DNA of 20,538 nucleotides from Actinomycetota bacterium (GTDB lineage: Bacteria; Actinomycetota; Actinomycetes; Streptosporangiales; Streptosporangiaceae): NCBI GenBank assembly GCA_003242605.1, contig QGUZ01000063.1, positions 1 through 20,538 on the forward strand, given 5' to 3'. The notes under the pieces were generated by a model. That model made no database searches. It was given only the letters and a program-made list of their open reading frames with translations, and had not been told where the DNA came from. The position numbers and the translations under genes were made by a program. Shown one piece after another: positions 7,690 to 13,539 of the stretch. Position 1 is the stretch's first letter; every line of letters begins with the position of its first letter.

Positions 7690-7840
7690 CGGACCACCAT
7701 AACCGGGAAGACCGTCCTTGACCTGCGCGGGGGCGGGTCCGGCAGGGTCCTCGCCCGGTGGTGCGGCCACGACGCCCGGCGGCGCCGGGCCTTCCGATGC
7801 GCCGCCTGCGGCCGGGCCGCCGCACGGCACTTGGTGTGCC

Positions 7841-7889
7841 GTTTGCACTGTTTGCGGGGTTTTGTACCGATTTGGTAACTTTGGGGGTC
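7841..7889 (+). promoter_or_regulatory. AT-richer promoter-like segment upstream of the D,D-peptidase leader
   Basis: This 50-bp patch is clearly lower in GC than its surroundings. Candidate hexamers are TTGCGG (7852-7857) and TAACTT (7876-7881) with an 18-bp spacer, or TTGCAC (7843-7848) and TACCGA (7865-7870) with a 16-bp spacer. Either would give a leader of about 200 nt before ATG 8097. Confidence 0.4.
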
Positions 7890-7934
7890 ATGTGCGGGCC
7901 GCCCATGGTCCGCCCGCGTCCGTAGCCCGGAGCG

Positions 7935-8086
7935 CGTCGTCCACCGGCGACCGGACGACGCCCGGCCGCCGCTTCCGCGCAGCGCGGAGCCGGGACCGCG
8001 CACCCACGGCCGATCGCAGCGCCCCGCCTCGCGGGCGGCGCGCGGCCCGCGCCGTAAGCCCGGCAGGCGGCCTGGAAGCCAAGGAG
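7935..8086 (+). promoter_or_regulatory. Structured 5' leader of the D,D-peptidase gene; possible ydaO-type (c-di-AMP) riboswitch variant
   Basis: Several pairings are visible: CGTCGTCC (7935-7942) with GGACGACG (7953-7960); GCTTCC (7971-7976) with GGAAGC (8074-8079) as a long-range closing helix; TCCGCGC (7974-7980) with GCGCGGA (7982-7988); GGCGCG (8037-8042) with CGCGCC (8048-8053). The closing helix ends directly before the Shine-Dalgarno AAGGAG (8081-8086). The order resembles the ydaO-yuaA RNA: a closing helix of GCUU/AAGC type, then AGCCGGGACC (8, like AGCGGGGGACC), and CCCGGCAGGCGGCCTGGAAGC near the end (like CCGACAGCUAACCUCGUAAGC). But the conserved GGUGAAUC and AGCUAACC segments are not intact (here GGCCGATC and AGGCGGCC). 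In actinobacteria this riboswitch class often controls cell-wall enzymes, which fits the gene. It may be a divergent variant, another structured RNA, or a chance match in GC-rich sequence. Confidence 0.35.
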
Positions 8087-8096
8087 CGAAGCCCCC

Positions 8097-9011
8097 ATGC
8101 CCGTGCACATCCCCGGCCGCATCGCCCGTGCCCTGCTCGGCGCCGCCCTCGCCGGCGGCATCGCCACCGCCGCGGCCGTTCCCGCCTCCGCCGCGACCCC
8201 CGCGGCCGCCGCGGGAGTCCCGGCCGCGGTCCGCACCCTCACCCCCGCCGACGCCCCGGCCGTGTACGCCCCCGCCGCCTACCTGGTGGACGTCACCGGC
8301 GGCCGCGAGCACTACGGCAAGCGGGCCGACGAGCGCCGGCCCGTGGCGAGCCTCACCAAGATGATGACCGCCTACGTGGTGCTCAAGGAGGCGAAGCCCA
8401 CCGACACGGTCGAGGTCACCGCCGAGGACGTGCGGAACGCGTCGCGCGGCGGCGCCGCCGTCGCCGGCCTTGCGGCGGGCGACCGGCTCACCGTCGAGGA
8501 CGTGCTGCACGCGCTGCTGCTGCCGTCCGGCGCCGACGCCGCGCACGTGCTCGCCCGCACCTACGGGCCCGGCGTCGACGCGTTCGTCGCCAAGATGAAC
8601 GCCACGGCCCGCGAGCTCGGCATGCGCGACACCCACTACGTCAACGCCGACGGCATGCCGACGGGCGGCGGCGGGTACTCCACCGCCCGCGACCAGGCCC
8701 GGCTCGCCGCCGCCGTGCTCGCCGACCCGACGCTCAAGGCGATCACCTCGACCCGGTACCACGAGGTGCCCGCCACCGCCGAGCACGGCGCCTACTCGTG
8801 GCGGAACACCAACCGGCTGCTCGGCGAGCCCGGCGTGATCGGCGTCAAGACCGGCTACACCCGCGCCGCCGGCTACACCCTCGCCTTCGCCGCCGACCGC
8901 GGCGGCCGCCGCCTCGTCGGGGTGATCCTCGGCGAGACCAGCTCCGCCCGCCGCTTCGCCACCGCGGGCGCCCTGCTCGACTGGGCCGCGGCCCGGTCCG
9001 CCGACCGCTGA
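8097..9011 (+). CDS. Secreted D-alanyl-D-alanine carboxypeptidase (PBP5-like, family S11)
   Basis: Cell-wall serine D,D-peptidase of 304 residues that removes or exchanges the terminal D-Ala of peptidoglycan stems. ATG 8097 has AAGGAG 10 nt upstream. A Sec signal (residues 1 to about 32, ending PASA) is followed by the catalytic motifs: ASLTKMM with nucleophile Ser85 and Lys88, PSGADAA with Ser144 at the SxN position, and GVKTGYT with Lys251-Thr-Gly. The third residue of the SxN motif is Ala146 instead of Asn; the Streptomyces K15 enzyme is known to have Cys there, so a non-Asn residue is compatible with activity, possibly favouring transpeptidation. The PBP5 C-terminal beta domain and membrane anchor are missing: the protein stops soon after LLDWAAARSADR, so it should be released outside the cell. 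It stands alone behind a long structured leader. Confidence 0.93.
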   Translation: MPVHIPGRIARALLGAALAGGIATAAAVPASAATPAAAAGVPAAVRTLTPADAPAVYAPAAYLVDVTGGREHYGKRADERRPVASLTKMMTAYVVLKEAKPTDTVEVTAEDVRNASRGGAAVAGLAAGDRLTVEDVLHALLLPSGADAAHVLARTYGPGVDAFVAKMNATARELGMRDTHYVNADGMPTGGGGYSTARDQARLAAAVLADPTLKAITSTRYHEVPATAEHGAYSWRNTNRLLGEPGVIGVKTGYTRAAGYTLAFAADRGGRRLVGVILGETSSARRFATAGALLDWAAARSADR

Positions 9012-9577
9012 CCGGCCGTCGCACGGGGTGAAACGACGCGCAACCGGCGGGGCGGAGATCACAACCCCGTGCGTGCCCAGGAGCGTTACCGCCGCGCACC
9101 GGGATAGGGATCGAGCCCGCCACGGCACGGGCGTGACGTCCCACGAGAGCGGCGAGGCGGGCCGATGGCCAGAGCGAGCCGATCCCGGGCCGGCCGGGGT
9201 ACGGCGGGGCGCCACGACCGGATCCCGCGGCCAGCGGGTCGACGCACGGCCGGGGGATGGGCTCATCGCCGGGGTGGCGTTCGCGCCGTGCCGCGGCGAC
9301 GCGGTCGAGGCGGGCACCCCCCGGCTCCCGCCCCGGCCGCGCCGTACCGTGGACCGGCTCGACGGCGGCAACGTGCCGCGCGCGGTCGCGTTCGCCGGCG
9401 AGGAGGCGATCCCGCGCCGGGGCCGCGGGCGCGCGGCCGCCTCCCGGCCCGGTCCGCCGCCTGGCGCGGGCCGCGCGACGCGGTCCCCGCCACCGGGCCC
9501 TCCGCCGACCCGCCGCCCGCCGGGGCGGGGCCGTACGCTTGCCTCGACGATCACGAGCAAGCGGGCAGGTGGCTGAG
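9012..9577. other. 566-bp stretch without a convincing gene
   Basis: Frames are open on both strands, as expected at this GC content, but their products are Arg/Pro/Gly-rich and match nothing I know. The part 9240-9430 read in the frame of 9028-9576 has gene-like codon use and a less biased product (for example GLIAGVAFAP and RAVAFAGEEAIP), so it may be a decayed or very small gene; no start with a good Shine-Dalgarno was found. The last 40 bases hold a hairpin described separately. Confidence 0.4.
9536..9572 (+). promoter_or_regulatory. Hairpin directly upstream of the ribokinase start
   Basis: CGCTTGC (9536-9542) pairs with GCAAGCG (9557-9563); inside it TCG (9544-9546) pairs with CGA (9554-9556) around a 7-nt loop. 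The structure ends 3 nt before the probable Shine-Dalgarno AGGTGG (9567-9572) of ATG 9578. As DNA it is also a symmetrical 28-bp site that a LacI- or GntR-like regulator could bind. Confidence 0.45.
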
Positions 9578-10573
9578 ATGATCTCGGTTTTCGGCAGCGT
9601 CAACATGGACCTCGTCGCCTACGTGGCGACGGCGCCCGGGCGCGGGGAGACCGTCACCGGGCGGGCCTTCCGCATGATCCCCGGCGGCAAGGGCGCCAAC
9701 CAGGCGATCGCCGCGGCCCGCGCCGGGGCGCCGGTCACCTTCATCGGCGCGGTCGGCGACGACGCGTTCGGGCCGCGGCTGCGCGACACCCTCGTGGCGG
9801 CGGGCGTGGAGGTCGGCCACCTGCGCACCGTGCCCGGGCCCTCCGGCATCGCGCACATCGTCGTCGACGACGAGGGCGGCAACTCGATCATCGTCGTGCC
9901 CGGCGCCAACGGGCGGATGACCGGGCCCACCGAGGCGGAGCTCGCCGCGATCGCCCGCACCGAGGTGCTGCTGCTCCAGCTCGAGCTGCCGCTCGAGGCG
10001 GTGATCGCCGCCGCGCGGGAGGCGAAGACGATCGGCGGCGGCGACGCCGAGCCGTACACGGTCGGCGCCGGGCCCCGGCCGCACGCCCGCGACGCGGCGC
10101 GGGGCGGCTCGCCGGTCTCGGTGATCCTCACCCCGGCCCCGGCCCGGCCGCTCCCGGACGAGCTGCTCGGCGCCGTCGACGTGCTCGTGCCGAACGAGCA
10201 CGAGGCCGCCGCGCTCACCGGGATCGCCGACCCCGAGCGCGCCCTCGACGCCCTGCTCGAGCGGGTGCCCGAGGTGGTGATCACCCTCGGCGCCCGGGGC
10301 GCGCTGTACGGCTCGCGCGACGGCGAGCGGCTGCACGTGCCCGCCGTCGAGGTCAAGCCGGTCGACACCACCGCCGCGGGCGACACCTTCGCCGGCGCCC
10401 TCGCCGTGGCCCGCGCCGAGGGCAGGCCGCCCGCGCAGGCGCTGCGCTTCGCCGCGGCCGCGGCGGCGCTGTCGGTGCAGCGGGAGGGCGCGAGCACCTC
10501 CATGCCGAGCCGCGCCGAGATCGAAACGCTGCTCGCCGAGCTTGACCGGAAGCCGGGCGCGCGGAACGCTTGA
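9578..10573 (+). CDS. rbsK: Ribokinase-like PfkB-family sugar kinase
   Basis: ATP-dependent cytosolic sugar kinase, 331 residues; ribose to ribose 5-phosphate is the likely reaction. The opening GSVNMDLV and the sugar-binding PGGKGANQAIAAARAG (35-50), FIGAVGDDAFG (55-65), LLLQLELPLE (131-140), the ribokinase signature NPAPAR in the variant TPAPAR (185-190), VPNEHEA (204-210), and the PfkB catalytic segment DTTAAGDTFAGAL (263-275, base Asp269) are all present. ATG 9578 has AGGTGG 5 nt upstream; an open frame reaching back to 9257 is rejected because its extra part is low-complexity. About 28 residues (151-178) between the REAK helix and the SVILTPAPA strand have no counterpart in ordinary ribokinases of about 300 residues. 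The Ala-Ala-Gly-Asp anion hole replaces the more usual Gly-Ala-Gly-Asp. It overlaps the PhzF gene by 4 bp. No ribose transporter is nearby, so the substrate stays open. Confidence 0.88.
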   Translation: MISVFGSVNMDLVAYVATAPGRGETVTGRAFRMIPGGKGANQAIAAARAGAPVTFIGAVGDDAFGPRLRDTLVAAGVEVGHLRTVPGPSGIAHIVVDDEGGNSIIVVPGANGRMTGPTEAELAAIARTEVLLLQLELPLEAVIAAAREAKTIGGGDAEPYTVGAGPRPHARDAARGGSPVSVILTPAPARPLPDELLGAVDVLVPNEHEAAALTGIADPERALDALLERVPEVVITLGARGALYGSRDGERLHVPAVEVKPVDTTAAGDTFAGALAVARAEGRPPAQALRFAAAAAALSVQREGASTSMPSRAEIETLLAELDRKPGARNA

Positions 10574-11418
10574 CGACCGTGCACCCTTATGTGATCTTGG
10601 ACGTCTTCACCGACACGCCCCTGGAGGGCAACGCGCTCGCCGTCTTCCCGGAGGCCGCCGCGATCCCCGCCGCCCGCATGCAGGCGATCGCCCGGGAGAT
10701 GAACCTGTCGGAGACCGTGTTCATCCTCCCCGCCGAGGGCGACGGCGACGCCCGCATCCGCATCTTCACCCCCGTCGAGGAGCTGCCGTTCGCCGGGCAC
10801 CCCACCCTCGGCGCCGCCCACCACCTCGCCGAGCGGCTCGGGCGCGACCGGGTGGTGCTCGAGACCGGCGCGGGACCGGTGCCGGTGGCCTTCGAGCGGG
10901 ACCCGGCCGGGCGGCTCGGCCGCGGGCGGATGCGCCAGCCCATCCCCACCTGGCGGCCGTACGAGCGGGCCGCCGAGGTGCTCGCCGCGCTCGGGGTGGA
11001 CCGGTCCGAGCTGCCGGTCGAGCAGTACGTCAACGGGCCGCGGTTCGTGTACGTGGTGCTCGACGACCCGGCGCGGGTGGCCGCGCTCCGCCCGGACCTG
11101 ACCGCGCTCGCCGCGCTGGAGGACGTCGGCGTGTACTGCATCGCGGGCTCGGGGACGCGGTGGAAGGCCCGGTTCTTCGCCCCGGGGATCGGCGTCACCG
11201 AGGACCCGGCCACCGGCTCGGCCGCGGGCCCGGCCACGGTCCACCTCGCCCGGCACGGCCGCATCCGCTACGGGGAGGAGATCGAGATCTCCCAGGGCGC
11301 GGAGATCAGCCGCCCCTCGACGCTGTACGCCCGGGTGCTGGGGGAGGGCGACCGGATCGACGCGGTCGAGGTCGGCGGCTCGGCCGTACCCGTCGCCCGC
11401 GGCGAGCTGCTCGCCTGA
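10570..11418 (+). CDS. PhzF-family epimerase/isomerase
   Basis: 282 residues, the normal size of the two-lobed diaminopimelate-epimerase-like PhzF fold. Seen: LDVFTDTPLEGNALAVF at 10-26, NLSETVF with the conserved Glu48 (the acid/base residue in the family), PFAGHPTLGAAH at 73-84, and GVTEDPATGSAAGP at 208-221. The start is TTG 10570, whose TTGA overlaps the kinase stop by 4 bp; a GTG at 10579 is a possible but less coupled alternative. Family members catalyse proton shifts on small acids, PhzF itself acting on dihydro-3-hydroxyanthranilate, but most genomic homologues have unknown substrates. No other phenazine gene is present, so a phenazine role is unlikely. Coupling to a sugar kinase suggests a joint catabolic or repair role, which is inference. 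Confidence 0.9.
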   Translation: MTTVHPYVILDVFTDTPLEGNALAVFPEAAAIPAARMQAIAREMNLSETVFILPAEGDGDARIRIFTPVEELPFAGHPTLGAAHHLAERLGRDRVVLETGAGPVPVAFERDPAGRLGRGRMRQPIPTWRPYERAAEVLAALGVDRSELPVEQYVNGPRFVYVVLDDPARVAALRPDLTALAALEDVGVYCIAGSGTRWKARFFAPGIGVTEDPATGSAAGPATVHLARHGRIRYGEEIEISQGAEISRPSTLYARVLGEGDRIDAVEVGGSAVPVARGELLA

Positions 11419-11434
11419 CCCCGGGTCGCCGGGG
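11419..11434 (+). terminator. Short GC hairpin after the PhzF gene
   Basis: CCCCGG (11419-11424) pairs with CCGGGG (11429-11434) around a GTCG loop, starting immediately after the stop codon. There is no U-tract. Confidence 0.4.
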
Positions 11435-11479
11435 ACGTCCGGGTGAGTAAAACCCGCGCGCCGGCGGTGGGAGGCCCCG

Positions 11480-11521
11480 CCGATGGGCAGGTGACCGGGT
11501 GTGCCGCCCATCGGGGAGGAG
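11480..11521 (+). promoter_or_regulatory. Inverted repeat running into the Shine-Dalgarno of the P450 gene
   Basis: CCGATGGGC (11480-11488) and GCCCATCGG (11506-11514) are perfect 9-bp arms around 17 nt. The right arm overlaps the first two Gs of the Shine-Dalgarno stretch GGGGAGGAG (11513-11521) of ATG 11528. It could limit ribosome access as RNA, or be an operator as DNA. Confidence 0.45.
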
Positions 11522-11527
11522 TGCGAC

Positions 11528-12739
11528 ATGACGAGGACGACGCGTCGGCCGGCGGCCGAGGCGGTGACCTTCCCCACCGCCCGGCAACGTCCCCTCGACC
11601 CGCCCGACGAGCTCGGGCGCTGGCGGCGGGAGGCGCCGCTGCTGCGGCTCGCCTATCCGGACGGGCACCTCGGCTGGCTCGCCACCCGGTTCGCCACCGT
11701 GCGGGCCGTGCTCGCCGACCCCAGGTTCAGCAACCGCGCCGAGCTCACCCACGTTCCGGTGGGCCGGTCCGCGCGCGAGCTGTCGTCGCTGCGCTTCCCG
11801 CCCGGGATGTTTCTCCGCATGGACCCGCCCGAGCACACCCGGTACCGGCGGCTGCTCGCCGGGCAGTTCACCGTGCGGCGGATGCGGCTGCTGGAGCCGC
11901 GGATCGCGCGCCTCGCCGCCGGGCTGCTGGAGGAGATGGCGGCCGCCGGGCCGCCCGCCGACCTGGTGCGGGCGTACGCGCTGCCGCTCCCGTCCCTGGT
12001 GATCTGCGAGCTGCTCGGCGTGCCGTACCGGGACCACGACCGGTTCCAGCGGGACTCGGCGACGCTGCTCGGCCTCGAACGCGGCCCCGAGGAGAAGATC
12101 GCCGCCCTCGACGGGCTGCTCGCCTACCTCGCCGACCTGGTACGGCACAAGCGGGACGAGCCCGGCGACGACCTGCTCAGCGGGCTCGTCGCCACCGGCG
12201 GGCTCACCGAGGAGGAGATGACCGGGGTGGCCTGCCTGCTGCTCGTCGCCGGGCACGAGACCACCGCCAACATGATCGCCCTCGGTACGTTCACCCTGCT
12301 GCAGCATCCCGACCGGCTCGCCGCGGTGCGCGACGACCCGGACGTGGCCACGACCGCGGTCGAGGAGCTGCTGCGCTACCTCACCATCGTGCACATCGGG
12401 CCGACCCGCACCGCGCTCGAGGACGTCGAGCTGGCGGGGCGGACCATCCGGGCGGGGGAGACGGTCACGGTGTCGCTCGCCGCGGCGAACCGGGACCCGG
12501 AGTGGTTCGACCGCCCCGACGAGCTCGACGTGCGCCGCCCGCCGGCGCCGCACCTCGCCTTCGGCCACGGCGTGCACCAGTGCCTGGGGCAGCAGCTCGC
12601 CCGGATCGAGCTGCGCATCGCCCTCCCGGCGCTGCTGCGGCGGTTCCCCGGCCTGCGGCTCGCCGTGCCGCCCGGCGAGGTGCCCATGCGCACTGATATG
12701 AACATCTATGGGGTGCACCGGCTGCCGGTCACCTGGTGA
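11528..12739 (+). CDS. Cytochrome P450 (bacterial class I)
   Basis: Soluble haem monooxygenase of 403 residues, the usual length of actinobacterial P450s. All signatures are present: the C-helix region MDPPEHTRYRRLL (98-110), the I-helix oxygen-binding AGHETT (241-246), the K-helix ExxR (Glu280-Arg283), the PTRTALEDVEL segment, and the haem loop FGHGVHQCLG (345-354) with thiolate ligand Cys352. The acid-alcohol pair is Glu244-Thr245. ATG 11528 has a strong Shine-Dalgarno. A 3Fe-4S ferredoxin gene follows 26 bp later and is its probable electron donor; no ferredoxin reductase is in the window. The overall pattern recalls CYP105/CYP107-like enzymes of secondary metabolism and xenobiotic oxidation, but I cannot assign a subfamily or substrate. 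No biosynthetic cluster surrounds it. Confidence 0.95.
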   Translation: MTRTTRRPAAEAVTFPTARQRPLDPPDELGRWRREAPLLRLAYPDGHLGWLATRFATVRAVLADPRFSNRAELTHVPVGRSARELSSLRFPPGMFLRMDPPEHTRYRRLLAGQFTVRRMRLLEPRIARLAAGLLEEMAAAGPPADLVRAYALPLPSLVICELLGVPYRDHDRFQRDSATLLGLERGPEEKIAALDGLLAYLADLVRHKRDEPGDDLLSGLVATGGLTEEEMTGVACLLLVAGHETTANMIALGTFTLLQHPDRLAAVRDDPDVATTAVEELLRYLTIVHIGPTRTALEDVELAGRTIRAGETVTVSLAAANRDPEWFDRPDELDVRRPPAPHLAFGHGVHQCLGQQLARIELRIALPALLRRFPGLRLAVPPGEVPMRTDMNIYGVHRLPVTW

Positions 12740-12765
12740 CGATATCGATCAGGAGGCGTGAGTCG

Positions 12766-12960
12766 ATGAAGGTGAGCGCCGACACCGAGGTGTGCATCGC
12801 GGCGGGCATGTGCGCGCTGAACGCCCCGGAGGTGTTCGACCAGCACGAGGAGGAGGGCACGGTCGTCCTGCTCGATCCCGAGCCGCCCGCCGAGCTCGCG
12901 GACAAGGTCCGCCGGGCCGTGCAGATGTGCCCGTCCGGCGCGCTCAAGCTGCAGGAGTGA
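12766..12960 (+). CDS. [3Fe-4S] ferredoxin, P450 partner
   Basis: 64-residue electron carrier. It has three cluster ligands, Cys10, Cys16 and Cys55, in the arrangement CIAAGMC...MCP; Ala13 occupies the position of the fourth Cys of 4Fe-4S relatives, hence a 3Fe-4S cluster. The acidic surface (HEEEGTVVLLDPEPP) fits docking to a P450. ATG 12766 follows AGGAGG with a 9-nt spacer; an in-frame GTG at 12736, overlapping the P450 stop, would add ten residues (TISIRRRES) and is less likely. It is cotranscribed with the P450 and ends in a strong hairpin. Confidence 0.93.
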   Translation: MKVSADTEVCIAAGMCALNAPEVFDQHEEEGTVVLLDPEPPAELADKVRRAVQMCPSGALKLQE

Positions 12961-12996
12961 GCGCCCCGGCCCCCGGGTCCGCCGGGGGCGGGGCGC
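12961..12996. terminator. Bidirectional GC hairpin between ferredoxin and GlcG-like genes
   Basis: GCGCCCCGGCCCCCGG (12961-12976) pairs with CCGGGGGCGGGGCGC (12982-12996) with one bulged base and a 5-nt loop. It exactly fills the gap between the stop of the ferredoxin gene and the stop of the convergent gene. Confidence 0.75.
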
Positions 12997-13455
12997 TCAC
13001 AGCCGCAGATCCTCCCAGAGCGAGGCGGCGATCCGGGCACAGGCCACGTCCTGTTCCGGGGAGCCGCCGCTCACGCCGACCCCGCCGATCACGGCGTCGG
13101 CGTCCCGCAACGGCACGCCGCCGGGGAGGCACGCGAACCGGAGCGGCAGGCCGTACAGCTCCTCGCCGGGCGCGGTGAGCGGCGCCAGCTCGGCCGTCTC
13201 CCGGCCCAGCGCCACCGCCGTGTACGCCTTGGCGGGCGCGAGCTCGGAGCCTCCGATGCCGGCCCCGTCCATCCGCTGGAAGGCGACGAGGTGCCCGCCG
13301 CCGCAACCCACGGCCAGGGAGACGGGGGCCCCGAGGCTCCGCCCCTCGCCCCGGGCACCCTCGCACACCCGCAGCGCGAGCTGGAGTTTCTTTGGGCGCC
13401 CGCCATAGGGCGAAGATTGCCACGACCCCGGCCGCTTCGCACCCCGTCCCGGCAC
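12997..13455 (-). CDS. GlcG/HbpS-family (haem-degrading domain) protein
   Basis: A single-domain protein of the GlcG/HbpS family (Pfam Haem_degrading), 152 residues if it starts at GTG 13455. The family core is clear: LALRVCEGARGEGRSLGAPVSLAV, GGHLVAFQRMDGA, AKAYTAVALGRETAEL, GGVPLRDADAVIGGVGVSGGSPEQD. Streptomyces HbpS, a relative, binds haem and senses redox stress, while GlcG is of unknown role near glycolate genes. The usual Asp-Ala before GGH is Cys-Gly here. No ATG, GTG or TTG lies between 13455 and the conserved part, so about 20 atypical residues (MPGRGAKRPGSWQSSPYGGR) precede it; either the start is right, a rarer codon is used, or the 5' end carries a sequence error. No export signal is visible. 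Lying next to a P450 it might be involved in haem handling, but the genes are convergent and this is speculative. Confidence 0.8.
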   Translation of the reverse strand: MPGRGAKRPGSWQSSPYGGRPKKLQLALRVCEGARGEGRSLGAPVSLAVGCGGGHLVAFQRMDGAGIGGSELAPAKAYTAVALGRETAELAPLTAPGEELYGLPLRFACLPGGVPLRDADAVIGGVGVSGGSPEQDVACARIAASLWEDLRL

Positions 13456-13483
13456 CCCCGCCGATCTTTCCGGGCGCGGGTAC

Positions 13484-13503
13484 TAGGCTGCTCGCCCGCG
13501 AGC
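13484..13503 (+). promoter_or_regulatory. Possible -10 box and palindrome before the phosphotransferase gene
   Basis: TAGGCT (13484-13489) fits the TANNNT -10 pattern, and GCTCGC-CC-GCGAGC (13490-13503) immediately after it is a perfect 6-bp inverted repeat near the expected transcription start. No good -35 is seen. The leader to GTG 13540 would be about 45 nt. Confidence 0.35.
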
Positions 13504-13539
13504 GTCCGCAGCGGCGGACCCCGGAGCGAAGGAGGCGGT

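Noticed and set aside
6104..8242. Long minus-strand frame across the membrane-protein and D,D-peptidase leader region.
   Set aside because: Low-complexity antisense product; the plus-strand genes there have clear family motifs.
9257..9577. N-terminal extension of the ribokinase by 107 residues.
   Set aside because: Arg/Ala/Pro-rich and unlike the family; ATG 9578 has a Shine-Dalgarno and gives the canonical ribokinase N-terminus.
10570..11418. Phenazine biosynthesis locus.
   Set aside because: Only a PhzF-family gene is present; no phzA/B, C, D, E or G homologue lies in the window.
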